Source: Luteimonas kalidii
GTDB taxonomy: Bacteria > Pseudomonadota > Gammaproteobacteria > Xanthomonadales > Xanthomonadaceae
Direction of reading: 5' to 3'
Length of the DNA: 64,000 bases
NCBI RefSeq assembly: GCF_029887935.1
Contig: NZ_JARXRO010000010.1
Span: 62,291 to 126,290, forward strand
Made by a program: the position numbers and the translations under genes. Positions within the stretch are counted from its first letter, which is position 1. Every line of letters begins with the position of its first letter. The notes beneath the pieces are model-generated. The model worked only from the letters and a program-made list of their open reading frames with translations. It ran no database searches and was not told the origin of the DNA. Of the stretch, positions 12,584 through 20,751 are shown in pieces.

Positions 12584-13915
12584 TCAGCGCAGCAGGTACT
12601 GGTTGAGCAGGTTCTCGTAGCGCTCCTGCTTGCCGCTGGTCTGCGGCGGCTCGCCGGCCTTGGCGGCCAGCGACGCGAGTTCGGCCAGGCCCAGCCGGCC
12701 TTCCGCGAACGCCTTGCCGTCGCCACCGTCGAAGCTGGCGTAGCGCTGCTTGCGCCACTGCTCCCACGGCGAGTCCTCGAGCAGCGCGTGCGCCACTTCC
12801 AGGCCGCGCGCGAACGCGTCCATGCCGCCGATGTGGGCGATGAACAGGTCCTCCATGTCGGTCGACTCGCGACGCGGCTTGGCGTCGAAGTTCAGGCCGC
12901 CTACCAGGCCGCCCTGGCGCAGCACCACCAGCATCGCGCCGACCGCGTCGTACAGGTCGGTCGGGAACTGGTCGGTGTCCCAGCCGTTCTGCGCGTTGCC
13001 GCGGTTGGCGTCGATGCTGCCGAGCAGGCCGTGGTCGGCCGCGACCTGCAGGTCGTGCTCGAAGGTATGGCCCGACAGCGTGGCGTGGTTGGCCTCGATG
13101 TTGAGCATGAAGTCCTTGTCCAGGCCGTGTTCCTTGAGGAAGCCGGCGACCGTGGCCGAGTCGAAGTCGTACTGGTGCTTCATCGGCTCCATCGGCTTGG
13201 GCTCGATGAAGAACTTGCCCTGGAAGCCGATGCTGCGCGCGTAGTCGCGCGAGGCGGTGAGGAAGCGCGCGAAATGCGCCAGCTCGCGCTTCATGTCGGT
13301 GTTGTGCAGCGAGGCATAGCCTTCGCGGCCGCCCCAGAACACGTAGTGCTCGCCGCCCAGTTCCACCACCGCGTCGAGCACCGCCTTGACCTGGACCGCG
13401 GCGCGCGAGACCACCGCGAAATCCGGGTTGGTCGACGCGCCGTTCATGTAGCGCGGATGCGAGAACAGGTTGGCCGTACCCCACAGCAACTTCATGCCGG
13501 TGGCCTGCTGGCGCTCCTTGGCGAGCGCCACCATGTGCTTGAGGTTCTTCTCGTAGGTGCCGATGTCGTCGGCGTCGGGCGCCAGGTCGACGTCGTGGAA
13601 GCAGTAGTACGGCACGTCGAGCTTGGTGAAGAACTCGAACGCGGCATCGGCCTTGGCCTCGGCCGCGGCGAGCGCGTCGCCGCCGTCCCACGGGAAACGG
13701 CGCGTGCCCGGGCCGAACGGGTCGGCGCCGGCGTTGCAGAAGGTGTGCCAGTAGCAGACCGCGAAGCGCAGGTGCTCGCGCATGGTCTTGCCGCCGATCT
13801 TCTTCCCGGCGTCGTAGACCTTGAACGCCAGGGGATTGTCCGAGGCGGCGCCTTCGTACGGGATCTTGCCGATGCCGGGGAAGTATTCCTTCGCGCCGAT
13901 GAATGCCTTGCTCAT
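12584..13915 (-). CDS. xylA: Xylose isomerase
   Basis: Isomerises D-xylose to D-xylulose in the cytoplasm. At 443 residues it is the class II (long) form. Visible active-site features are His107 and Asp110 in YYCFHDVD, the metal-binding segment [28 protein letters not shown] and the C-terminal GGLNFDAK. The start ATG at 13915 opens with the conserved [14 protein letters not shown]; the ribosome site is weak. It lies 37 bp after xylB and is almost certainly co-transcribed from the xylB promoter. It converges with the LacI-type regulator gene, with 87 bp between the stops. Confidence 0.97.
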   Translation of the reverse strand: MSKAFIGAKEYFPGIGKIPYEGAASDNPLAFKVYDAGKKIGGKTMREHLRFAVCYWHTFCNAGADPFGPGTRRFPWDGGDALAAAEAKADAAFEFFTKLDVPYYCFHDVDLAPDADDIGTYEKNLKHMVALAKERQQATGMKLLWGTANLFSHPRYMNGASTNPDFAVVSRAAVQVKAVLDAVVELGGEHYVFWGGREGYASLHNTDMKRELAHFARFLTASRDYARSIGFQGKFFIEPKPMEPMKHQYDFDSATVAGFLKEHGLDKDFMLNIEANHATLSGHTFEHDLQVAADHGLLGSIDANRGNAQNGWDTDQFPTDLYDAVGAMLVVLRQGGLVGGLNFDAKPRRESTDMEDLFIAHIGGMDAFARGLEVAHALLEDSPWEQWRKQRYASFDGGDGKAFAEGRLGLAELASLAAKAGEPPQTSGKQERYENLLNQYLLR

Positions 13916-13952
13916 TGCGGTGTGTCCGTGGAGTCGTGGAGGAAAGGCGCGG

Positions 13953-15446
13953 TCAATCCGCGTACAGCGGCCGGATCGCGTCGAGGTGGGAGAGGAAACG
14001 CTGGTACTGGGCGTCGTAGGCGCCGGTCGCTTCGGCATGCGGATGCGCGGCCAGGCGCGGATCCAGCTGCACGTGCGCGGCGGCGAGCGCGTTGAGGTCG
14101 GCCTCGCCGTCGGCGGCGCGCTGCACCGCCCACAGCGCCTGCAGCGCGGCGCCGAACGCCGCACCCTCGGCCTGCTCGGGCACGTCCACCGACAGGCCGA
14201 ACATGTCCGCGGTCATCTGCCGCCACACGGCACTCTGGCTGCCGCCGCCGGTGAGGCGGATCGCCTCGAAGCGCAGGCCGGCGTCGACCAGCGCATCGTA
14301 GCCGTTGCGCAGGCTGTACATCGCGCCTTCCATCGCCGAACGGTAGAGGTTGGCCGGGGTGAGGTTGTTCGCGGTCATGCCGAACAGGTTGCCGCGGCCG
14401 TGCGGCAGGTCGGGCGTGCGCTCGCCGTTGAGGAAGGGGAGCATCAGCAGGCCTTCGGCGCCCGGGCGGGTACCGGCCAGCAGCGTGTCGCCTTCCTTCG
14501 TCGAGAACCCGCACAGACGACCGACCGCCTCGGTGGCGACAGTGCAGTTCATGGTGCAGATCAGCGGCAGCCAGCCGCCGGTGGAATCGCAGAACGCGGC
14601 CCAGCGCCCGGTGTCATCGACGACCGGCCGGTCGGCATAGGTGAACAGCGTGCCCGAGGTGCCCAGGCTCATGCTCAGCACGCCCGGAACCACGTTGCCG
14701 GTGCCGATCGCCGCCATCATGTTGTCGCCGCCGCCGGCCGCCACCTGCACGCCGTGCGGCAGGCCGAGCTCGTCGGCCAGCGACGCCTTGATCGCCACCA
14801 GGGTACCCGCCTCCACCAGCGGCGGCAGGCAGGCGCCCAGGTCGCGGTCGGGATCGGTCGCGGCCAGCATCTCCGACGACCAGCGGCGGTTGCGCACGTC
14901 CAGCCAACCGGTGCCGGAGGCGTCGCCGTGCTCCATCCACAGCTCGCCGGTCAGCCAGTAGTTGATGTAATCGTGCGGCAGCAGGATCGTGGCCAGCCGC
15001 GCATAGGCCTGCGAGCGGTGCTTGCGCGTCCACGGCAGCTTGGAGGCGGTGTAGCCGGCCAGGATCGGGTTGCCCGCCAGCTCGATGGCGCGGCGCGCGC
15101 CGCCCACCGCGTCCATGATCTCGTCGCATTCGTCGCTGGTGCTGGTGTCGTTCCACAGCTTGGCCGGGGCCAGCACGCTGCCGCTGCGGTCGAGCGGCAC
15201 GAAGCCATGCTGCTGGCCGGACACGCCGATCGCCACGATGCGCGCGCGCACCGACGGCTCGATCCGCGCGAAGCAGGCACGCACCGCGTCCACCCACCAG
15301 TCGGCGCGCTGCTCGCGGCTGCCGTCGTCGCCCGAGGCCAGGTCCAGCGGCTGGCCGGCCGATGCCACGATCTGGCGCGCATCGGGATCGTAGGCCACCA
15401 GCTTGACGCTCTGGGTGCCCACATCCAGTCCAACGAACAGGCCCAT
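13953..15446 (-). CDS. xylB: Xylulokinase
   Basis: Phosphorylates D-xylulose to xylulose 5-phosphate for the pentose phosphate pathway. The 497-residue FGGY kinase shows the ATP/phosphate loop [10 protein letters not shown] at the N-terminus, the substrate-side motif GVSGQQHG, the catalytic Asp region GGGDNMMAA and the second phosphate motif LTGGGSQS. The ATG at 15446 has GGGGA six bases upstream, preferred over a TTG at 15479. An operator-like palindrome sits 20 bp upstream of the start. First gene of the xylB-xylA operon, an arrangement found in xanthomonads. Confidence 0.96.
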   Translation of the reverse strand: MGLFVGLDVGTQSVKLVAYDPDARQIVASAGQPLDLASGDDGSREQRADWWVDAVRACFARIEPSVRARIVAIGVSGQQHGFVPLDRSGSVLAPAKLWNDTSTSDECDEIMDAVGGARRAIELAGNPILAGYTASKLPWTRKHRSQAYARLATILLPHDYINYWLTGELWMEHGDASGTGWLDVRNRRWSSEMLAATDPDRDLGACLPPLVEAGTLVAIKASLADELGLPHGVQVAAGGGDNMMAAIGTGNVVPGVLSMSLGTSGTLFTYADRPVVDDTGRWAAFCDSTGGWLPLICTMNCTVATEAVGRLCGFSTKEGDTLLAGTRPGAEGLLMLPFLNGERTPDLPHGRGNLFGMTANNLTPANLYRSAMEGAMYSLRNGYDALVDAGLRFEAIRLTGGGSQSAVWRQMTADMFGLSVDVPEQAEGAAFGAALQALWAVQRAADGEADLNALAAAHVQLDPRLAAHPHAEATGAYDAQYQRFLSHLDAIRPLYAD

Positions 15447-15465
15447 CAACGATCCCCGAAATAAA

Positions 15466-15478
15466 GTTAGCGCTACCA
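15466..15478 (-). promoter_or_regulatory. xyl-box-like LacI-family operator in front of xylB
   Basis: On the minus strand this reads TGGTAGCGCTAAC, a near-perfect inverted repeat centred on GCGC and close to the xyl-box (TGGTAGCGCTAACA) I recall from Xanthomonas xylose-regulon studies. It lies 20 bp upstream of the xylB ATG, where a bound LacI-type repressor would block transcription. The neighbouring LacI-family gene is the obvious candidate ligand. Site match is seen; the regulator pairing is inferred. Confidence 0.75.
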
Positions 15479-15858
15479 AAAAAGCGTGTGCGACGCCCGC
15501 GACGAACCTGCCCGAATGCTCCCCGACGCCTACGATCCGGCGTCGCGGCGCGCATGAACTCTACACATCCGGGCCCGAAAAGCCTTGCTGCACTGCGCAA
15601 CATCCCCGCCCAAGACGACCCGGGAAGTTAGCGTTAACATTTTATTTCGGTTTCACGGCGCGTTACATCCCTGATCCACGCAGATTGCCGGCGCGTTCGG
15701 GGGCCCGCTGCGGCGCGATCGGTCCGTGCCGGGACCCGCGGTGTGCGCCGCCTCTGCCCCATGGGACGGCCGTACAAACGTTCCGAAACGCCCCGCGGCG
15801 CGGGGGGAGGTCGAAGACGACTGCCAGCCCGGGACCTCGCTGCCGGCTGCATCCTCCT
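15479..15858. other. 380 bp intergenic stretch between xylB and cho, no gene seen
   Basis: No reading frame here has plausible composition or a recognisable product; short frames are Arg/Pro-rich shadows. Contents are the xylB promoter region on the minus strand, an AT-rich patch around 15625-15655 (unusual in this GC-rich sequence) holding a second operator-like sequence, and the trailing region of cho. The AT-rich patch could be the promoter of a small unrecognised transcript or a remnant of a lost divergent gene. Confidence 0.5.
15627..15639 (+). promoter_or_regulatory. Second xyl-box-like operator, about 180 bp upstream of xylB
   Basis: Reads GTTAGCGTTAACA, sharing the xGTTAGCGxTAACA core with the xylB-proximal site but less symmetrical. 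It is centred about 161 bp from the first site, a distance compatible with looping by a tetrameric LacI-family protein. No gene starts within reach on the plus strand, so its role is uncertain. Confidence 0.45.
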
Positions 15859-16710
15859 TCAAAGCAGGACGACCCCGTACCGCCCCGCCATCAGCGGCCC
15901 GGCGAGAATCCGGTAGCCGTCGTTGTCGAACCCCGCCACCGGGGCCACCAGACGCCTGGCCTGGGCGCGGGTCGTGCCGCTGCCGAGGTAATGCCACTCG
16001 TTCACGACGTGGATCTGGGTGAGATCGGGACCTTCCTCGACGATCCCGACCGCGCCGGCGTACGGCCAGGCTGCCAGTTGCAAGGCCTCCAGGGCCGCCT
16101 CCAGCCGGCCTTCGTGGTCGGCGCGCGACTCGCCACCGCAGCAGGCGCCGGCGCAGCGGCCGATCCCCGCGCGGAAGCAGGCGCGCCCGGCCGCCAGACG
16201 CTCGATCCCCACCAGGCCGTAGCACAGCCGGTGCTCGTCGGCGATCGCCCGCAGTGCCTGCAGCGCCGCCACCCGGCTGGAGAACAGCCCGTACAGCCTG
16301 CCGGTGGAGGCGAACGGGAGCTCGTGCGAGTGCACCACCTCCGGGCGCCCGCACAGCAGCCGGATCGAACACAGCTGCCGCCGGCGCCGGAGGCGCTTGT
16401 TGTGGATCGGCTGGCACAGCTTGATCTGCTGCGCCTCGAGCAGCTGCGCGCCCAGGTCGCCAGCCGTGCGTGTGTGCCCGATCCAGCGGGCCGCTCGCAG
16501 CAGACGTGCCTCCTGCGGCGTGCGCAGGTGATCCATCACCCGATGGCGGATGTCCACGCTCTTGCCGATGTACAGCGGTACCCGCGCGTCCTCGCCATGG
16601 AACACGTAGACGCCGGGTGCGCGCGGCAGGCTGGCGATCTGCGGCCGCAGGTGCTCGGGATAGACGTAGTGCGCGGCTTCGGTGCGGCGCGCTGGCAGGG
16701 GCATGTACAT
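15859..16710 (-). CDS. cho: Excinuclease Cho (UvrC-homologue endonuclease)
   Basis: UvrC-like nuclease that makes the 3-prime incision in nucleotide excision repair at lesions UvrC cuts poorly. The 283-residue protein has a GIY-YIG domain (GVYVF and LYIGK at about 33-50, followed by R55), then YGLVGIE and the Cys-rich CFRAGIGRCAGACCG segment typical of Cho/UvrC. The C-terminal end GFDNDGYRIL closely parallels E. coli Cho; the UvrC C-terminal nuclease half is absent, as expected. I place the start at the ATG at 16710, giving the same N-terminal length as the E. coli protein; an open frame continues to 16809 but would run into the parC promoter. It is divergent from parC. Confidence 0.9.
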   Translation of the reverse strand: MYMPLPARRTEAAHYVYPEHLRPQIASLPRAPGVYVFHGEDARVPLYIGKSVDIRHRVMDHLRTPQEARLLRAARWIGHTRTAGDLGAQLLEAQQIKLCQPIHNKRLRRRRQLCSIRLLCGRPEVVHSHELPFASTGRLYGLFSSRVAALQALRAIADEHRLCYGLVGIERLAAGRACFRAGIGRCAGACCGGESRADHEGRLEAALEALQLAAWPYAGAVGIVEEGPDLTQIHVVNEWHYLGSGTTRAQARRLVAPVAGFDNDGYRILAGPLMAGRYGVVLL

Positions 16711-16832
16711 GCGGTCGGCGGTGGTGCGGGACAGGCGCGCGATGCTGGCGCGCGCGCGTCGCAGCCGGCGAGACCGCCGGCCGGAGACTGCGGCGGCGGT
16801 AGAATTCACTCCTTTTCCAGCTCCCAGACCCG

Positions 16833-19076
16833 ATGACCGAGCCCGTCCGCACCACCTTCCACGGTTTCGAGCAGATCCCGCTGCGCGAGTATGCCGAGCG
16901 CGCCTATCTCGACTACTCGATGTACGTGGTGCTCGACCGCGCCCTGCCCTTCATCGGCGACGGCCTCAAGCCGGTGCAGCGCCGGATCATCTACGCGATG
17001 AGCGAGCTCGGACTCAATGCGGCCGCCAAGCCGAAGAAGTCCGCCCGCACCGTCGGCGACGTGATCGGCAAGTTCCATCCCCACGGCGACAGTGCCTGCT
17101 ACGAGGCGATGGTGCTGATGGCGCAGCCGTTCTCGTACCGCTACCCGCTGATCGACGGACAGGGCAACTTCGGCTCCAGCGACGATCCCAAGTCGTTCGC
17201 CGCGATGCGCTACACCGAATCGCGCCTGACCCCGATCGCGGAGGTGCTGCTGGGCGAACTGGGGCAGGGCACGGCGGACTGGACCGCCAACTTCGACGGC
17301 ACCCTGGAGGAACCCAGCTGGCTGCCGGCGCGGCTGCCGCACCTGCTGCTCAACGGCACCACCGGGATCGCGGTCGGCATGGCCACCGACGTGCCGCCGC
17401 ACAACCTGGGCGAAGTGGTGAGCGCGTGCCTGCGCCTGCTGGATGATCCCGACGCCACCGTGGCCGACCTGTGCGAACACGTGCGCGGCCCGGACTACCC
17501 GACCACCGCCGAGATCATCACCCCCGCCGCCGACCTGCGCGCGATGTACGAAACCGGCATCGGCAGCGTGCGCGCCCGTGCCACCTTCACCCGCGAAGGC
17601 CAGAACATCATCGTCACCGCCCTGCCCTACCAGGTCTCGCCCTCGAAGGTGATCGAGCAGATCGCCGCGCAGATGCGGGCGAAAAAGCTGCCCTGGCTGG
17701 AGGACATCCGCGACGAGTCCGACCACGCCAACCCGGTGCGCATCGCGCTGATCCCGCGTTCGAATCGGGTCGATGCCGAACAGCTGATGGGCCACCTGTT
17801 CGCGACCACCGACCTGGAGCGCAGCTATCGGGTCAACCTCAACGTGATCGGCCTCGACGGGCGGCCGCAGGTGAAGAACCTGCGCATGCTGCTGTCGGAG
17901 TGGCTGGCGTTCCGCGCCGATACCGTGACCCGGCGGCTCAACCATCGCCTGGAGAAGGTCGAACGCCGCCTGCACCTGCTCGAAGGCCTGCTGGTCGCGT
18001 TCCTCAACCTCGACGAAGTGATTCGCATCATCCGCACCGAGGACGCGCCCCGGCCGGCGCTGATCGCACGCTTCGCGCTGTCCGAGGAACAGGCCGACTA
18101 CATCCTGGAAACGCGGCTGCGCCAGCTCGCGCGACTGGAGGAGATGCGCATCCGCGGCGAGCAGGACGAACTGGCGGCCGAGCGCGAGCAGCTGATCGCC
18201 ACCCTCGGCAGCAAGGCGAAGCTGAAGAAGCTGATCAAGGACGAACTGCTGGCCGACGCGAAGAAGTTCGGCGATGCACGCCGCTCGCCGCTGGTCTCGC
18301 GCGAGGCCGCGCAGGCGCTGGGCGAAACCGACCTGGTGGCGAGCGAGCCGGTGACCATCGTGCTGAGCCAGAAAGGCTGGGTACGCGCGGCCAAGGGCCA
18401 CGACGTGGACGCCGCCGCGCTGTCGTACCGCGACGGCGATGCGCTGCTGGGCGCGGTGAAGGGCCGGACCACGCAACAGGTGGCGTTCCTGGACAGCGGC
18501 GGGCGCAGCTATTCCTCGCTGGCGCATTCGCTTCCGTCGGCGCGCGGCAATGGCGAACCGTTGACCGGCCGCTTCTCGCCTGCAGCCGGGGCGGGTTTCG
18601 TCGCCCTGGCCAGCGGCGGCAATGACGAACGCTTCGTGCTCGCGTCTTCGCACGGCTACGGCTTCCTCACCCGCTTCGAGAACCTCACCGGGCGCAACAA
18701 GGCCGGAAAGGCCATGCTGACCCTGTCGGAGGGCGCGAAGGTCCTGCAGCCCGTGGCGGTCGGCGACGTCGGCGCCGACCGCATCGTCGCGGTCACCAGC
18801 GCCGGTCACCTGCTGGCGTTCCCTGTCAGCGAACTGCCCGAACTCGACCGCGGCAAGGGCAACAAGATCATCGAGATTCCCAAGGCGCGGCGCGGCACCG
18901 AACGGGTGGTTTCCGTAGCCGTGGTACCGCCGGGCGGCACCCTGGTGGTGAAGTCCGGTGCGCGCACGATGAGCCTGTCGTTCAAGGACCTGGGCGATTA
19001 CGTCGGCGCGCGCGCGAGTCGCGGGGGGTTGTTGCCGCGCGGGTGGCAGAAGGTGGACGCACTGCATGTCGAGTGA
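16833..19076 (+). CDS. parC: DNA topoisomerase IV subunit A
   Basis: Breakage-reunion subunit of the ParC2ParE2 decatenase. 747 residues, normal for ParC. The catalytic Tyr127 sits in AAMRYTES. The quinolone-resistance region [12 protein letters not shown] carries Ser87 and Glu91 at the positions of E. coli Ser80 and Glu84, so no classical resistance substitution is present. The C-terminal beta-pinwheel follows the coiled-coil region (about 350-480). The last 30 bp, including the stop, are repeated twice more just downstream (see repeat at 19047-19320). It is divergent from cho across about 120 bp. Confidence 0.98.
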   Translation: MTEPVRTTFHGFEQIPLREYAERAYLDYSMYVVLDRALPFIGDGLKPVQRRIIYAMSELGLNAAAKPKKSARTVGDVIGKFHPHGDSACYEAMVLMAQPFSYRYPLIDGQGNFGSSDDPKSFAAMRYTESRLTPIAEVLLGELGQGTADWTANFDGTLEEPSWLPARLPHLLLNGTTGIAVGMATDVPPHNLGEVVSACLRLLDDPDATVADLCEHVRGPDYPTTAEIITPAADLRAMYETGIGSVRARATFTREGQNIIVTALPYQVSPSKVIEQIAAQMRAKKLPWLEDIRDESDHANPVRIALIPRSNRVDAEQLMGHLFATTDLERSYRVNLNVIGLDGRPQVKNLRMLLSEWLAFRADTVTRRLNHRLEKVERRLHLLEGLLVAFLNLDEVIRIIRTEDAPRPALIARFALSEEQADYILETRLRQLARLEEMRIRGEQDELAAEREQLIATLGSKAKLKKLIKDELLADAKKFGDARRSPLVSREAAQALGETDLVASEPVTIVLSQKGWVRAAKGHDVDAAALSYRDGDALLGAVKGRTTQQVAFLDSGGRSYSSLAHSLPSARGNGEPLTGRFSPAAGAGFVALASGGNDERFVLASSHGYGFLTRFENLTGRNKAGKAMLTLSEGAKVLQPVAVGDVGADRIVAVTSAGHLLAFPVSELPELDRGKGNKIIEIPKARRGTERVVSVAVVPPGGTLVVKSGARTMSLSFKDLGDYVGARASRGGLLPRGWQKVDALHVE

Positions 19077-19320
19077 CGGGCGCGCCGGCCTGACCACCGG
19101 CGCGCGGCGGCGCGGCAGAAGGTGGACGCGCTGCATGTCGAGTGACCGGCGCGCCGGCCTGACCCCCGGGCGCGCGGCGGCGCGGTCGGCGACGTCGCAA
19201 GCGGGTCTCGCGGCGGCGCGGCAGAAGGTGGACGCACTGCATGTCGAGTGACGGGCGCGCCGGCCTGACCACCGGGCGCGCGGCGGCGCGGTCGGCGACG
19301 TCGCAAGTCGCGGCTGCGAG
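19047..19320. repeat. Tandem array repeating the 3-prime end of parC
   Basis: The last nine codons and stop of parC (a 30 bp block beginning CAGAAGGTGGACGC) occur three times, starting at 19047 (the native copy), 19116 and 19222, so the spacings are 69 and 106 bp. Each copy is followed by a GC-rich block. In the first this forms a perfect hairpin, CGCGCCGG/CCGGCGCG at 19081-19104; it is degenerate in the others. Units two and three share an extra block, GTCGGCGACGTCGCAAG. The copies differ by only a few bases, which suggests recent duplication. No T-tract follows the hairpins. Confidence 0.85.
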
Positions 19321-19341
19321 ACCGTACCTGCAGGAGGCGTG

Positions 19342-20003
19342 ATGAAAGAGTCGTTTGGCACGAACGCTGGCGCAGCCAGCGCATCGGCTTCCACCGCGAT
19401 GCGCCGCTGCCCCTGCTGACGAGCCACTGGCACTCGCTTGGCCTGCCTCCGGACAGCCGCGTGTGCGTGCCGCTGTGCGGCAAGTCGCTGGACATGGTCT
19501 GGCTGGCCGAACAGAGCCATCGCGTGCTGGGCATCGAACTGTCGGATCTGGCGATCACGCAGTTCTTCGACGAACGCGGGCTCGCGCCCCGGATCCATAC
19601 CAGCGCGGCCGGCACCCACTACATTGCCGGTCCCTGGGAACTGCTGGCCGGCGATGCCTTCGCCGTTCCCGCGGCGCTGCTTGCCGACTGTGCCGGTGTC
19701 TACGACCGCGCCGCACTGATCGCGCTGCCCGCGTCGATGCGGGCCACCTACGCCGCGACCACCTGGTCGCGCCTGCCGGCACACTGCAGGGGGCTGCTGG
19801 TGACCCTCGAGTATCCCCAGCACGAGAAGGCCGGACCGCCGTTCTCGGTCGGGGAGTCCGAGGTGCAGGCGCGGTTCGTCGGAACGCAGTGGTCGGTCGC
19901 GCTGCTCGAGCGTCGCGACATCCTGGCCCACGAACCCTCGTTCCAGGCCGAAGGCGTGTCGGCGCTGTCCACGGCCGTCTACCGACTCGATCGCGCGGGG
20001 TAG
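19342..20003 (+). pseudogene. tpm: Thiopurine S-methyltransferase, one-base frameshift near the start
   Basis: SAM-dependent methyltransferase of the TPMT family (thiopurines, and in bacteria selenium/tellurium oxyanions). From about 19357 the frame reads WHERWRSQRIGFHRD, then the SAM-binding block CVPLCGKSLDM and later GIELSD, YDRAALIALP and LEYPQ, ending at 20003. That frame has no ATG, GTG or TTG near its beginning. An ATG at 19342 with a strong AGGAGG (19332-19337) encodes MKESF and then runs out of frame at TTTGG, stopping after 25 codons. Restoring one T in the run at 19354-19356 would give MKESFWHERW, the expected N-terminus. Either a real deletion or a homopolymer sequencing error. 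A GTG at 19461 would omit the first part of the fold. Confidence 0.85.
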
Positions 20004-20107
20004 CCCGCGTGGCGCGCCGGTGGCGTGCGGCCGGCATGTCGGCACCTGCCTGCGCCGAGAGGAATTCGACCCGTTCCGTTCCGTTGCGCCGCGGCGGTCC
20101 CCCGGCG

Positions 20108-20593
20108 TCAGCCGTGCGGCGCGTCCTCGCCCATGCGCGACTGCAGGTAGTTTTCCAGGCCCACCATCGTGATCAGCCGCAACTGCTGCTCCAGCCAGTA
20201 GGTATGGTCTTCCTCGGTGTCCGACAGCTGGGTCACCAGCACCTTGCGGGTCACGTAGTCGCCGTGACGCTCGCACAGCGCGACGCCCTGGGCCAGGTTC
20301 TCGCGCACCTTGTATTCGAGGTCCAGGTCCTTGCGCAGCATCTCCTCGACCGTCGCGCCCGGCTCGAACGCGTCGGGGCGCATGTCCGGCGTCCCCTCCA
20401 GGAACAGGATGCGTCGCAGCAGCGCGTCGGCATGCTGGGTCTCCTCCTCCATCTCGTGGTGGATGCGCGCGTACAGGGTGTGCAGGCCGAGGTCCTCGTA
20501 GCGGCGCGAATGCAGGAAGTACTGGTCGCGTGCGGCCAGTTCGCCGCGCAGCAGCATGTTGAGGTAGTCGACGACTTCGGGATGGCCTTTCAT
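20108..20593 (-). CDS. bfr: Bacterioferritin lacking the heme-ligand methionine
   Basis: Iron-storage ferritin subunit, 161 residues, expected to assemble as a 24-mer in the cytoplasm. The ferroxidase ligands align with E. coli Bfr: Glu18, Glu51, His54, then Glu and His in DTEEDHTYW. Position 52, Met in E. coli and the axial ligand to inter-subunit heme, is Thr here (EEETQHAD). The start MKGHPEVV at 20593 matches the family; a further ATG at 20623 would add ten residues. No clear ribosome site. It is divergent from the acylase gene. Heme-free alpha-type subunits occur in bacteria with two Bfr genes, so this may pair with another subunit elsewhere. Confidence 0.93.
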   Translation of the reverse strand: MKGHPEVVDYLNMLLRGELAARDQYFLHSRRYEDLGLHTLYARIHHEMEEETQHADALLRRILFLEGTPDMRPDAFEPGATVEEMLRKDLDLEYKVRENLAQGVALCERHGDYVTRKVLVTQLSDTEEDHTYWLEQQLRLITMVGLENYLQSRMGEDAPHG

Positions 20594-20751
20594 GGCGTTC
20601 GGCGGGTGCGGGGAGGCGCCCATCGTGCCCGAACGCCGCCGCCGATGTTCTAATCGGAATCAGTGTCAGTCGCAGCCCCATTCCCCCCGCGCGTCGGATC
20701 CGTGCTGCGGGGCCTGCGGGTCTGTTTCCGGCGTTCATTGGGGGAGTGTTC

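Noticed and set aside
16873-17110. Quinolone-resistance mutation in parC
   Set aside because: Ser87 and Glu91 are the wild-type residues, so no resistance allele is indicated.
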